Source: Micromonospora chaiyaphumensis
Lineage (GTDB): Bacteria > Actinomycetota > Actinomycetes > Mycobacteriales > Micromonosporaceae
Assembly: GCF_900091435.1 (NCBI RefSeq)
Contig: NZ_FMCS01000014.1
Location: 62,001-126,000 of the forward strand
Length of the DNA: 64,000 bases
Direction: 5' to 3'
Under the pieces are notes generated by a model that had not been told where the DNA came from, searched no databases, and saw only the letters and a list, made by a program, of their open reading frames with translations. Position 1 is the first letter of the stretch. Every line of letters begins with the position of its first letter. The position numbers and the translations under genes are program-made. This document shows positions 55,444 to 63,348 of the stretch, one piece after another.

Positions 55444-55971
55444 CCCCGGCTCGGCCTCCGACTCGGCGATCCGCTCACCCGAGGACTGGAGCACCGGCCA
55501 GCCCTCCGCGGTGGCGGCCTCCCCACGCCGGGCGACCTCGTCGAACTCGCGCATCCCGCGCACCAGCGCCACCCGCCCCTCCGCGCTCATGCCGGCCAGG
55601 ATGTCGTCCAGCCGGTGGCGCCGGTCGGCACGCAGCTCGGCCAGGAGCCGGGTGGCCGCCGGGGTGAGGTGCAGGGCGATCTCGCGGCGGTCGTACCGGC
55701 CCGGCTCCCGCTCCAGCATCCCGGCCGCCACCAGGCGGTCGCAGAGCCGGCTGGCGGAGGAGAGCAGCATGTCGGTCAGCGTGGCGAGCCGGCGGAGGTT
55801 GATCCCGTCGTGCTGCTCGACGACCATGACCGCGCGTAGCTGGGCGCCGGAGAGCCGGCTCGTGGTGCGCTCCCGGGCCGCCTCCCAGACAGCCAGCAGG
55901 GTGCCCGCCGCCTCGTCCAGTGCGGCGGCCATACTCGCATCAGGTCCCTGGGGACCGTGTTCTTCGGCCAT
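55408..55971 (-). CDS. MarR family transcriptional regulator
   Basis: A 187-residue winged helix regulator. The MarR layout is clear: dimer helix AAGTLLAVWEAARERTTSRLSGAQLRAVMVVEQHDGINLRRLATLTDMLLSSASRLCDRLVAAGMLEREPGRYDRREIALHLTPAATRLLAELRADR. The ATG at 55971 is preceded closely by another possible region of the frame, which was left out. It is divergent from the second PP2C phosphatase with 56 bp between, so it may control that gene; the 3' end overlaps the first phosphatase. Confidence 0.92.
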   Translation of the reverse strand: MAEEHGPQGPDASMAAALDEAAGTLLAVWEAARERTTSRLSGAQLRAVMVVEQHDGINLRRLATLTDMLLSSASRLCDRLVAAGMLEREPGRYDRREIALHLTPAATRLLAELRADRRHRLDDILAGMSAEGRVALVRGMREFDEVARRGEAATAEGWPVLQSSGERIAESEAEPGSPGEPPVARTA

Positions 55972-56027
55972 GGTGCGCCCGAGACTACCCGGCTCACCAG
56001 GCCGACGACCTGTGCAAAGGAGCAAAG

Positions 56028-57158
56028 ATGAGCGGACCGGAGGATCGGGCACGGCGGAGTCTCACCGAGGCGCCGACGGATCAGCTCGTCGACCGGCTCG
56101 CCGCCGAGCTGGAACGGTCGTACGGGATCTCCCGCACCGAGCTGTACCAGGTCGACTACCGGTTGGCCGCGCTGCTGCCGCTGGGCGGGGGTGAGGCGAT
56201 CGTCACCCCCGGCCATCCGGCCTGGCGCTGCTTCGACCACCAGGAGCCGATCGTGTCGGAGGGCACCGGCTGGTTCCCGGTGGGGATGCGCGGCGAGCGG
56301 CGCGGCGTGCTCCAGCTCTCGCCGCTGCCCGGCGACCCGGCCGCCCTGGCCGAGCTGGACGCCGTCGCCACCGCGCTCGGGCACGAGCTGGCCGCCGTGG
56401 CGGCCACCACGGACATCTACCTGACGGCCCGGCGCAGCCGCCGGCTCACCCTGGCCGCCGAGATGCAGTGGGAGCTGCTGCCGGGCCGCAGCCGGATCCG
56501 CCCCTCGTTCAGCCTGGCCGGCCAGCTGGAACCCGCGTACGCGGTGCGCGGCGACGGCTTCGACTGGTCCGACGACGGCCAGCGGCTCTGGCTGTCGGTG
56601 ATCAACGGCTCCGGCGAGGGGGTGGCCGCCTCGATGCTCACCTCGCTGGCCACCCACGCGCTGCGTAACGCCCGCCGGGCCAGGCTGGGGCTGGCCGACC
56701 AGGCCGCCCTCGCCGACCAGGCGATCTATGCGCTGCACCGCGGGGAGCAGCACCTCTCCGCGCTCCTGCTGGAACTGGACCTGGCCGGCGGGACGCTGAC
56801 CGTTGTCGACGCCGGCTCGCCCCGCCTGGTGCTGCTGCGCGACGGCGAGGTGACCGAGCAGGTCCTCGACAAGCAGTTCCCGCTCGGCATGTTCGAGGAC
56901 ACCGACTACCGGGAGCAGCGGTTCGAGCTGCGCCGGGGGGACCGGCTCTTCGTGGTCAGCGACGGGGTGATCGACGCGACCGCCCAGCAGATCCGGTACG
57001 GCGAGACCGCGCTGGACCGCTTCCTGCGGCGTACCGGACCGATGGAGCCGCTGGACGCGGTCCGGTCGCTGCTCGGCGACCTGCGCGCCTTCGTGGCCGG
57101 TGACCTGGTCGACGACGCGGTGGTGGTCTGCCTGGACTGGCTCGGCCCGCAGCCCTGA
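56028..57158 (+). CDS. PP2C/SpoIIE family phosphatase, compact type
   Basis: A 376-residue phosphatase. The first 120 residues are an unidentified sensing part (LERSYGISRTELYQVDYRLAALLPLGGGEAIVTPG). The PP2C core is at about 150-370: AVRGDGFDWSDDG in place of GGDFYD, SVINGSGEGVAASMLTSLATHALRNARRA, LFVVSDGVIDAT and DLVDDAVVVCLDWL, so metal residues are mostly kept though the first motif is changed. ATG 56028 follows AAAGGAG. The MarR gene is divergent 56 bp upstream and may control it. With the larger phosphatase it gives two anti-anti-sigma phosphatases close together, without an RsbV/RsbW pair nearby. Confidence 0.88.
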   Translation: MSGPEDRARRSLTEAPTDQLVDRLAAELERSYGISRTELYQVDYRLAALLPLGGGEAIVTPGHPAWRCFDHQEPIVSEGTGWFPVGMRGERRGVLQLSPLPGDPAALAELDAVATALGHELAAVAATTDIYLTARRSRRLTLAAEMQWELLPGRSRIRPSFSLAGQLEPAYAVRGDGFDWSDDGQRLWLSVINGSGEGVAASMLTSLATHALRNARRARLGLADQAALADQAIYALHRGEQHLSALLLELDLAGGTLTVVDAGSPRLVLLRDGEVTEQVLDKQFPLGMFEDTDYREQRFELRRGDRLFVVSDGVIDATAQQIRYGETALDRFLRRTGPMEPLDAVRSLLGDLRAFVAGDLVDDAVVVCLDWLGPQP

Positions 57159-57180
57159 CCCGGCCCGGCCGCCCGCCGGG

Positions 57181-58665
57181 TCAGTAGGCCCCGCGGCTGT
57201 TGACCACCGCGCCGAAGGTCTTCCAGAGGATGGTCAGGTCGGCGGCGAGCGACCAGTTCTCCACGTAGTAGAGGTCGAGCCGGATGCCGTCCTCCCAGCT
57301 CAGGTCGGACCGGCCGCTGACCTGCCAGAGGCCGGTCATGCCGGGCTTGACCAGCAGGCGCCGGGCCACGTCGCCGTCGTACCGGGCCACCTCGGAGGGC
57401 AGCGGGGGGCGGGGGCCGACCAGGCTCATCTGGCCGAGCAGCACGTTGGCCAGCTGGGGCAGCTCGTCCAGGGACCACTTGCGCAGCAGCTTGCCGACCC
57501 GGGTCACCCGGGGGTCGTCGCGCATCTTGAACATGAGGCCGTCGGTCTCGTTGCGCGCCGCCAGCTCGGCGAGCAGGGCGTCGGCGTTGACCACCATGGT
57601 GCGGAACTTGAAGACGCCGAACTCCTCGCCGCCCTGGCCGACGCGGGTCTGGCGGAACAGCACCGGGCCGCGGCTGTCCAGCTTGATGGCCAGCGTGATC
57701 ACCACCAGCAGGGGCGCCAGCAGGAGCAGGGCGACCAGCGAGATCGACCGGTCGACCAGCCCCTTGACCAGCTTGCGGGCGCCCCGGAACTCGGGCGCCT
57801 CGACGTGGATCAGCGGCAGGCCGGCCACCGGCCGGGTGTGGATGCGCGGGCCGGCGACGTCGGTCAGCGCCGGCGCCACCACGAGGTCGACCCCGGTGCC
57901 CTCCAGCTGCCAACCAAGCCGCCGCAGCCGGGTCGCGGTCAGCTCGCCGGAGGCGGTGACGGCCACGGTGTCCGCGCCGATCGCGGTGGCCGCCTCGGGG
58001 ATGCCCCGGAACGAGCCCACCACCGGCACGTCGCCGAGCCGCTGCGGCACCGGGGCGAGCAGCGCGTCCGGGATGCAGGCGCCGACCACCTGATAGCCGG
58101 CGTACGGCTCGCGGCGCAGGGTGTGCACCAACTCCAGCACGTGCGCGGTGTCGCCCACCACCAGCACCTTGCGGGACCAGCCGGCGCCCCGGTCCCGGGC
58201 GCGGTGCAGCCGCTTGCGGGCGGCGAACCGGGCCACCTCGAGGCCGACCGTGCCGACCGCGAAGGAGACGGCCAGGAAGCCCCGGGAGACACCGACATCG
58301 GCGATGTAGCCGGCGATGGCGATGCCGCCGGCCAGCCGCAGGCTCGCCGCGCTGACCCGGCGGTACTCGTCGGCGCCGTAGCCGAGCACCTGGTCGTCGT
58401 AGCAGCGCATCGCCTTGAGCGAGACCAGCCAGACGAGCAGCAGGGCGGGCGCGACCACCACGTACGGGATCTCGGAGCCGCTCGGCTGCTCGTCGCCGAA
58501 CCGGGCCACGTACCCGATCAGGATGGCCACGCTCAACACGGCGGTGTCGAGCACCGCCAGGACCCGGATGTAGGACCGCTCCGCGGCGCGCGTCGTCGGT
58601 CCGGGGCGGTCGCCACCGGGTCGCGACGACGTGCTGGCGGGGGTCAACAGCGTCGCCGAGGTCAC
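57181..58665 (-). CDS. Polyprenyl-phosphate sugar-1-phosphate transferase (WcaJ/WbaP-like)
   Basis: A 494-residue membrane protein that should begin extracellular polysaccharide chains by moving a sugar-1-phosphate from a UDP-sugar to a polyprenyl phosphate carrier. The N-terminal third has four or five helices plus a CoA-binding-like Rossmann part (KVLVVGDTAHVLELVHTLRREPYAGYQVVG); from residue 290 the transferase has KFRTMVVNADALL, LLRKWSLDELPQLANVLLGQMSLVGPRPPLPSEVARYD and KPGMTGLWQVSGRSDLSWEDGIRLDLYYVENW, all hallmarks. Start GTG 58665 follows GGGGAGGG. No other glycan genes are adjacent. Confidence 0.95.
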   Translation of the reverse strand: MTSATLLTPASTSSRPGGDRPGPTTRAAERSYIRVLAVLDTAVLSVAILIGYVARFGDEQPSGSEIPYVVVAPALLLVWLVSLKAMRCYDDQVLGYGADEYRRVSAASLRLAGGIAIAGYIADVGVSRGFLAVSFAVGTVGLEVARFAARKRLHRARDRGAGWSRKVLVVGDTAHVLELVHTLRREPYAGYQVVGACIPDALLAPVPQRLGDVPVVGSFRGIPEAATAIGADTVAVTASGELTATRLRRLGWQLEGTGVDLVVAPALTDVAGPRIHTRPVAGLPLIHVEAPEFRGARKLVKGLVDRSISLVALLLLAPLLVVITLAIKLDSRGPVLFRQTRVGQGGEEFGVFKFRTMVVNADALLAELAARNETDGLMFKMRDDPRVTRVGKLLRKWSLDELPQLANVLLGQMSLVGPRPPLPSEVARYDGDVARRLLVKPGMTGLWQVSGRSDLSWEDGIRLDLYYVENWSLAADLTILWKTFGAVVNSRGAY

Positions 58666-58822
58666 CGGCCCTCCCCACTTCGCTCAGGACGACCCCGCGC
58701 CACGCGGTCCCGGTGGGGATCACGCGGTTCGGAGCACCCGGTCATCTTGCCTCGACAATTATGGTTACCGATTGCTTCGGACACATTGCCGTCAGTTCTC
58801 TTCCGGCCGCTCAATCCGGGAA

Positions 58823-58862
58823 GCGTTCCGCCGTACCGGATTCGGCCGGTACGGCGGAACGC
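58823..58862. terminator. Terminator hairpin after the VWA gene
   Basis: A perfect 17-bp stem (58823-58839 with 58846-58862) with a 6-nt loop, 18 bases after the VWA gene stop and ahead of the sugar transferase promoter region. Confidence 0.8.
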
Positions 58863-58879
58863 GTTCACTGAGTGCCGGA

Positions 58880-60661
58880 TCAGCGCGGCGCCGGCGGCCG
58901 CAGCGCGATCGCCTGCAGGAAGATCTCGCCGATCTTGCTCGGGTCGGTGGTGACGAAGGAGCCACCACCGGTCACGTCGGTGATCGACTTCAGCTCCGCG
59001 CGGCTGACCTCGGTGCCGATGCCGATGATGATCACCTGGACCGGCTGCTCCTCGTCACGCAGCGCCTTGAGCTGGTTCAGCAACGCCTTCTGGCTGATGC
59101 CGCTGGCGTCGTCGTTCTTGCCGTCGGTGAAGAGCACGATCGAGTTGACCTTGCCCGGCTCCCAGTCCTGCTGGACCTTCTTGTAGGCCGCCAGCATGGT
59201 GTCGTAGAGGCCGGTGTCGCCGTCCGACGGCCGGACCGAGGCCAGACTCTGCTGGAGGGGGCCGCGGTTGCTCGACAGCGGTTTGATCCCGAGCAGCTCG
59301 CGGTAGTCCTGGTTGCCGTTCAGGTTGGTGGAGAAGGTCCACAGGCCGATCGACCAGGAGTCGTCGAAGAGCCCGAGGCCCTGGCTCGCGGCGGCGACGG
59401 TGACCTGCTCCCGGCTGGCGCCGTTGGCGGTCGCCACCGGCTTCTTCATCGAGCCGGAGACGTCGATGACGCAGAGCATGCGGCCGGACTGGGTGGCCAC
59501 CGACCATGTGGTGGTCGCCTTCTGGATGGCGACCGGGTCCAGGTCGGCCGCGCCGCCCTGGCCGGACGCCGGGACGGGCGTGGCGCCGCCGTTCGCCGGG
59601 CTCGGCGCGCCCTGGGGCGCCTTGAACCCGTCACCCCAGTTGCCGTCCGGCGCCCGCAGCGACTGCGCCGCCAGCCGGTTCTTGAAGCTCCCCGTCCGCA
59701 GGACGTCGAAGAGCACCCGGGCGGCGGAGGCCTTGGTCGGCTCGATGCCGGGCAGCACCGCGAACGGGTAGTCCAGCGCGATCGGGTCCGGCTTGAGGTA
59801 GAGCGCGGCCAGCGGGATCGGCGGCTTGGTGTTGTTGTAGGCGATGACGTCTTCCTCGGACAGCGCCGCCGCGCCGAGCCCGTTGGCGATGGCCGTCGGG
59901 TCGGACGAGCGCGGGAAGCGCGCGAGGAGGTCCTGCCGCAGCGAGGAGCGGTTGGTGGCCAGCGCCCGCAGCGCACCGACCATCGCCTCCTGCGCCTTCG
60001 GGGACCCGGCGGCCCCGGTGGCGCTGGCCGCGGCGGTCAGCGAGAGCAGCCCGGACAGGCCGGCGGCGTCCTGGGTCGGCTCGACGATCCCGGCGCGCAA
60101 CGGCTTTCCGCTGGTGACCTCGCCCAGCAGGTCGGTCCAGCGCAGTTCCTTGTCCGGCCAGCCGATGCGCGAGGCCACCGGCTCGGGCAGCGCGACCACG
60201 ACGGGGCTGCGGGCGATCGAGGCGCCGTTGGCCGGTGCGAACGCGGTGGCGCCGCCGCTCTTGAGCCGCAGCAGCCAGGTCGAGGAGTCCGGCACCCAGA
60301 CGTCCGGCGTGACCGCCGTGCCACTGGCCTGCCCGACCCCGGCCAGGGTGGCGCCGTGCTTGCTCGCCACGGCGGCGGCCACGTCGACCGACTCGGCCGA
60401 GGACACGTTCACGGCGATGCAGGTCTCGCCGACCGCCGCGCCGTCGGACACCCACTGGTCGGCCGCCCCGCGCACGGCGGGGGCGATCTCCGGGGCCGCC
60501 GCGACGGACAGCTCGATCCGCCCCGAGCAGTTCGGGCCCGCCAGCTGCTGGTAGCCGAACCAGGAGCCGGCTACGACGACGACGAGCGCGGTGGCCGTAG
60601 CGGCTGCACCTGCCCCACGGAGGTTAGTACGCATGCGATGGCGGCCAGACACGGTGACCAT
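58880..60661 (-). CDS. Membrane-anchored solute-binding/von Willebrand factor A fusion protein
   Basis: A 593-residue extracellular protein held by an N-terminal membrane helix (AAATATALVVVVAGSWFGY). Residues about 45-360 form a solute-binding-like fold (GRIELSVAAAPEIAPAVRGAADQWV ... TPDVWVPDSSTWLLRL ... FAVLPGIEPTKASAARVLFDVLR), residues about 400-590 a VWA domain with an intact MIDAS (CVIDVSGSMKK, LYDTMLAAYKKV, IVLFTDGKNDD). This fusion is known in actinomycetes as a substrate-binding and VWA domain protein; binding partner or cargo is unknown. It lies just upstream of the sugar transferase on the same strand but a terminator separates them. ATG 60661 is the chosen start. Confidence 0.92.
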   Translation of the reverse strand: MVTVSGRHRMRTNLRGAGAAATATALVVVVAGSWFGYQQLAGPNCSGRIELSVAAAPEIAPAVRGAADQWVSDGAAVGETCIAVNVSSAESVDVAAAVASKHGATLAGVGQASGTAVTPDVWVPDSSTWLLRLKSGGATAFAPANGASIARSPVVVALPEPVASRIGWPDKELRWTDLLGEVTSGKPLRAGIVEPTQDAAGLSGLLSLTAAASATGAAGSPKAQEAMVGALRALATNRSSLRQDLLARFPRSSDPTAIANGLGAAALSEEDVIAYNNTKPPIPLAALYLKPDPIALDYPFAVLPGIEPTKASAARVLFDVLRTGSFKNRLAAQSLRAPDGNWGDGFKAPQGAPSPANGGATPVPASGQGGAADLDPVAIQKATTTWSVATQSGRMLCVIDVSGSMKKPVATANGASREQVTVAAASQGLGLFDDSWSIGLWTFSTNLNGNQDYRELLGIKPLSSNRGPLQQSLASVRPSDGDTGLYDTMLAAYKKVQQDWEPGKVNSIVLFTDGKNDDASGISQKALLNQLKALRDEEQPVQVIIIGIGTEVSRAELKSITDVTGGGSFVTTDPSKIGEIFLQAIALRPPAPR

Positions 60662-60751
60662 CTTGCGTATCTCGTGGGGTTAGTGCCACAACCGTTCGGA
60701 CGAAAGTTACGCAGCAGAAACAGTTGATCGCCAAATCATTACGTTGAGTGA

Positions 60752-60766
60752 GCGATCAGTGATCGC
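60752..60766. promoter_or_regulatory. GCGATCA-G-TGATCGC palindrome in a TGATC cluster
   Basis: A perfect 15-bp palindrome. TGATCG-type sequences also stand at about 60725 and 60770, so a run of related half-sites covers the 150-bp gap upstream of the VWA gene. It may be the operator of an unknown regulator. Confidence 0.5.
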
Positions 60767-60811
60767 AGGTGATCAAAGTCCACTGCGGACAGTGTCTCCG
60801 TCACCGCCCGG

Positions 60812-61846
60812 TCACGGACGGAAACAGGTGGGGCTCGCCACCGGAACCGGCTCCCCCACGGGCTCGGGCACCCCGGTGACCGGATCCACCCGGAAGATCC
60901 TGATCATGTCGGCGCGCTCGTCGGCCACATAGAGGTGCTCCCCGGTCAGGGCGAAGTGCCGCGGCCACCCGCCCCCGGTGTCCACCTCGGCCACCAACTC
61001 GGGCGCCTCCCCCGCCAGGGCGAAGACCGCGACGGTGCCCACCCCCCGGTTGCCCACGTAGAGGAAGCGCCCGTCCGGCCCGATGGCGACCTCGGAGGGC
61101 TGCACGTGCCCGGCCCGGCCGCTGGCGTCGACCCGCACCCGCTGGTGCAACCCGTCCGGGGTCACGTCGTAGGCGGTGACCGTGGCGTCCAGCTCGCCGA
61201 CCAGCCAGCAGCGCCGCCCGTCGGGGTGCCGGGCCAGGTGCCGGGGCCCCGCGCCGGCGGGCGTCCGCAGCCGGGGGGCGCGCGGCACCAGCCGCCCCGA
61301 GGCGACGTCGAGGTCGTACCGGTAGACCGAGTCGGTGCCCAGGTCGACGGCGAGCAGCGGCCCGCCGGCCGGGTCGGGCGAGACCATGTGGCAGTGCGCC
61401 TGCTCCTGACGCTCGGGGTCGGCGCCGTGCCCCTCATGCCGGACCAGGTCGCTGCGGTCCCCCGGCACCCCGTCGGGGTCGAGCGGGAACACCGCCACGC
61501 TGCCGCCGCCGTAGTTCGCCACGAACAGGTGCCGCCCGTCCTGCGCCACCGCCAGATGGCAGGGCTCCGCCCCGCCGGTCGGGCGTACACCGATCGGGTC
61601 GAGGTCACCGCCCGGGTCGACCCGGAAGGCGCTGACCTGCCCCTCGGCCAGCTCGTTGACCGCGTAGAGCACCGGCAGCGCCGGGTGCCGCACGAGGAAC
61701 GACGGCGCCGGGGTGACCGCCACCGTGCCGAGCAGGGTCAACTCGCCGGTCGCCGGATCGCGCCGGGCGGCGACGATGCCCTCGGCCCGCCCGCCCGTGT
61801 CCGCCGTGTAGCCCCCGATGTGGACGATCGCGTCCTGCCCGGTCAC
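60812..61846 (-). CDS. Lactonase family protein (6-phosphogluconolactonase-like beta-propeller)
   Basis: A 344-residue seven-bladed propeller of the YbhE/Pgl type. Blade motifs include LYAVNELAEGQVSAFRVDPGGDL, HLAVAQDGRHLFVANYGGGSVAVFPLD, MVSPDPAGGPLLAVDLGTDSVYRYDLD and PRHFALTGEHLYVADERADMIRIFRVD. Such proteins hydrolyse 6-phosphogluconolactone in some bacteria, but many actinomycete members are not tested. No signal peptide. GTG 61846 follows GGAAGG eight bases upstream and is preferred to a GTG eight codons earlier. Not in an operon with pentose phosphate genes. Confidence 0.9.
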   Translation of the reverse strand: MTGQDAIVHIGGYTADTGGRAEGIVAARRDPATGELTLLGTVAVTPAPSFLVRHPALPVLYAVNELAEGQVSAFRVDPGGDLDPIGVRPTGGAEPCHLAVAQDGRHLFVANYGGGSVAVFPLDPDGVPGDRSDLVRHEGHGADPERQEQAHCHMVSPDPAGGPLLAVDLGTDSVYRYDLDVASGRLVPRAPRLRTPAGAGPRHLARHPDGRRCWLVGELDATVTAYDVTPDGLHQRVRVDASGRAGHVQPSEVAIGPDGRFLYVGNRGVGTVAVFALAGEAPELVAEVDTGGGWPRHFALTGEHLYVADERADMIRIFRVDPVTGVPEPVGEPVPVASPTCFRP

Positions 61847-61972
61847 CGTTCCCACCTTCCGCCGTCCCACCGTCGATCAAACCAGAGGCTTCCCGGTGAG
61901 CCGCCCGGTTAGGCGTCATTCCCGGCGCCGGTTTCCGGGCGGGGCCGGGCCGTGCCGGTCGGCGGACCGGCG

Positions 61973-62575
61973 TCAGCCCACCGGCACGGGCTCGCCGCGC
62001 TGCCGCGCGACGTGCTCGACCAGCGAGATCAGCACCAGCTTCCCGGACTGCCGGTCCCGGGCGTCGCACAGCACCAGCGGCACGTCCGGGTCCAGGTCCA
62101 GGGCGTCGCGGACCGCCTCCAGGCCGAACCGGCGCGACCCGTCGAAGCAGTTGACCCCCACCACGAAGGGAATGCCCCGCTGCTCGAAGTAGTCGATCGA
62201 GGGGAAGCAGTCGGCCAACCGGCGGGTGTCGGCGAGCACCACGGCGCCGAGCGCCCCGAACGCCAGCTCGTCCCAGAGGAACCAGAACCGGTCCTGGCCC
62301 GGGGTGCCGAACAGGTAGACCTGGAGGTCGTCGTTGATGGTGATCCGGCCGAAGTCCATGGCCACGGTGGTGGTCGACTTCTGCTCGACCCCGGAGACGT
62401 CGTCGGTGCCGATGCCGGCGCCGGTCAGCACCTCCTCGGTCTGCAGCGGCCGGACCTCGCTCAACGCGCTCACCAGCGTCGTCTTGCCCGCGCCGAAGCC
62501 ACCGGCGATGAGGATCTTCAGAGCCAGCGGCACCCGCGGCGCGGCCGGCTCCCGGTCATAGCGCACGGAGTCCAC
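61973..62575 (-). CDS. Conservon GTPase (CvnD-like)
   Basis: A small Ras-like GTPase of the bacterial MglA-related conservon type, about 200 residues. The P-loop is GGFGAGKTTLV (not the strict GxxxxGKS/T of Ras but usual for the family), switch II is LFGTPGQDRF, and the NKxD box is replaced by VNCFDG. GIGTDDVSGVEQKSTTTVAMDFGRI and LWDELAFGALGAVVLADTRRLADCFPSIDYFEQRGIPFVV complete the pattern. GTG 62575 overlaps the DUF742 gene by 20 bases. It is the last gene of the kinase-roadblock-DUF742-GTPase operon, where it probably cycles at the membrane with the roadblock protein. Confidence 0.95.
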   Translation of the reverse strand: MDSVRYDREPAAPRVPLALKILIAGGFGAGKTTLVSALSEVRPLQTEEVLTGAGIGTDDVSGVEQKSTTTVAMDFGRITINDDLQVYLFGTPGQDRFWFLWDELAFGALGAVVLADTRRLADCFPSIDYFEQRGIPFVVGVNCFDGSRRFGLEAVRDALDLDPDVPLVLCDARDRQSGKLVLISLVEHVARQRGEPVPVG

Positions 62576-62942
62576 TGACCACCGCCTTGAGGATGTTGTC
62601 GTCGGGCAGGTGGGCGGCGGCCGGCCGGCGCACCGTGACGAGCCCACGGGCGAGGAGGTCGCCGAGCAGCACCCGGACCACGCCGACGGCGAGATCCAGG
62701 TCCGCGGCGAGGTCGGCCACGGCCACCGGGCGGCGGGCCAGCTCGGCGAGGCGTCGGTGCTCCGGCTGGAGACCGGGCACGGCGGCCGGGTCGGCCCCCG
62801 GCGTGGTCAGCACGAACGCGACCAGGTCGAAGCCGTCGACCGGCGGGCGCACCCGGCCGCCGGTCACGGTGTACGGGCGCACCACGGGGCCGGCGGCGGC
62901 GTCCAGCCACTCGTGCTGAGGGCCCGGCGGCTCAGCCCGCAT
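62556..62942 (-). CDS. DUF742 protein of a conservon (CvnC-like)
   Basis: A 128-residue soluble protein of the DUF742 type. RPYTVTGGRVRPPVDGFDLVAFVLTT and the winged-helix-like ELARRPVAVADLAADLDLAVGVVRVLLGDLLARGLVTVR, then DDNILKAVVSGLRAL, are the signature. In Streptomyces such proteins belong to conservons that control development and metabolism; a direct DNA role is not proven. It overlaps the roadblock gene by 11 and the GTPase gene by 20 bases. Confidence 0.95.
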   Translation of the reverse strand: MRAEPPGPQHEWLDAAAGPVVRPYTVTGGRVRPPVDGFDLVAFVLTTPGADPAAVPGLQPEHRRLAELARRPVAVADLAADLDLAVGVVRVLLGDLLARGLVTVRRPAAAHLPDDNILKAVVSGLRAL

Positions 62943-63348
62943 CGGTCGCCGCCGCGCGGGCGGGTGCGCTGAGGTTCTCGCCGACCCGGATGACCAGCAT
63001 CGCCATCTCGTACGCCACCAGGCCGATGTCGGCGTCGGCGTCGCTCACCACCGCCAGGCAGGCGCCCTGCCCGGCGGCCGTGACGAACAGGTACGCCGTC
63101 TCCATCTCCACCACGGTCTGCCGGACCGCGCCGCCACCCACGTGCCGGGTGGCCCCCTTGGCGAGGCTGGAGAACCCGGAGGCCAGGGCGCAGAGGTGTT
63201 CCGCGTCGGTGCGGTCCAGGTCGGCGGACGCGCCGAGCAGGAGGCCGTCCGCCGAGAGCACCACCGCCTGGCGGGCGCCCGGCACCCGCTCCACCAGGTC
63301 GTCGAGCAACCAGTCGAGATCGGCGTTCTGCCGCGTCGTGTGCACCAC
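62932..63348 (-). CDS. Roadblock/LC7 domain protein (CvnB-like)
   Basis: A 138-residue roadblock domain protein. The profile (LDWLLDDLVERVPGARQAVVLSADGLLLGASADLDRTDAEHLCALASGFSSLAKGATRHVGGGAVRQTVVEMETAYLFVTAAGQGACLAVVSDADADIGLVAYEMAML) is that of the conservon B proteins, thought to act as GTPase-activating or exchange partners of CvnD. ATG 63348 shares one base with the stop of the kinase gene, the normal conservon order. Confidence 0.95.
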   Translation of the reverse strand: MVHTTRQNADLDWLLDDLVERVPGARQAVVLSADGLLLGASADLDRTDAEHLCALASGFSSLAKGATRHVGGGAVRQTVVEMETAYLFVTAAGQGACLAVVSDADADIGLVAYEMAMLVIRVGENLSAPARAAATDAG

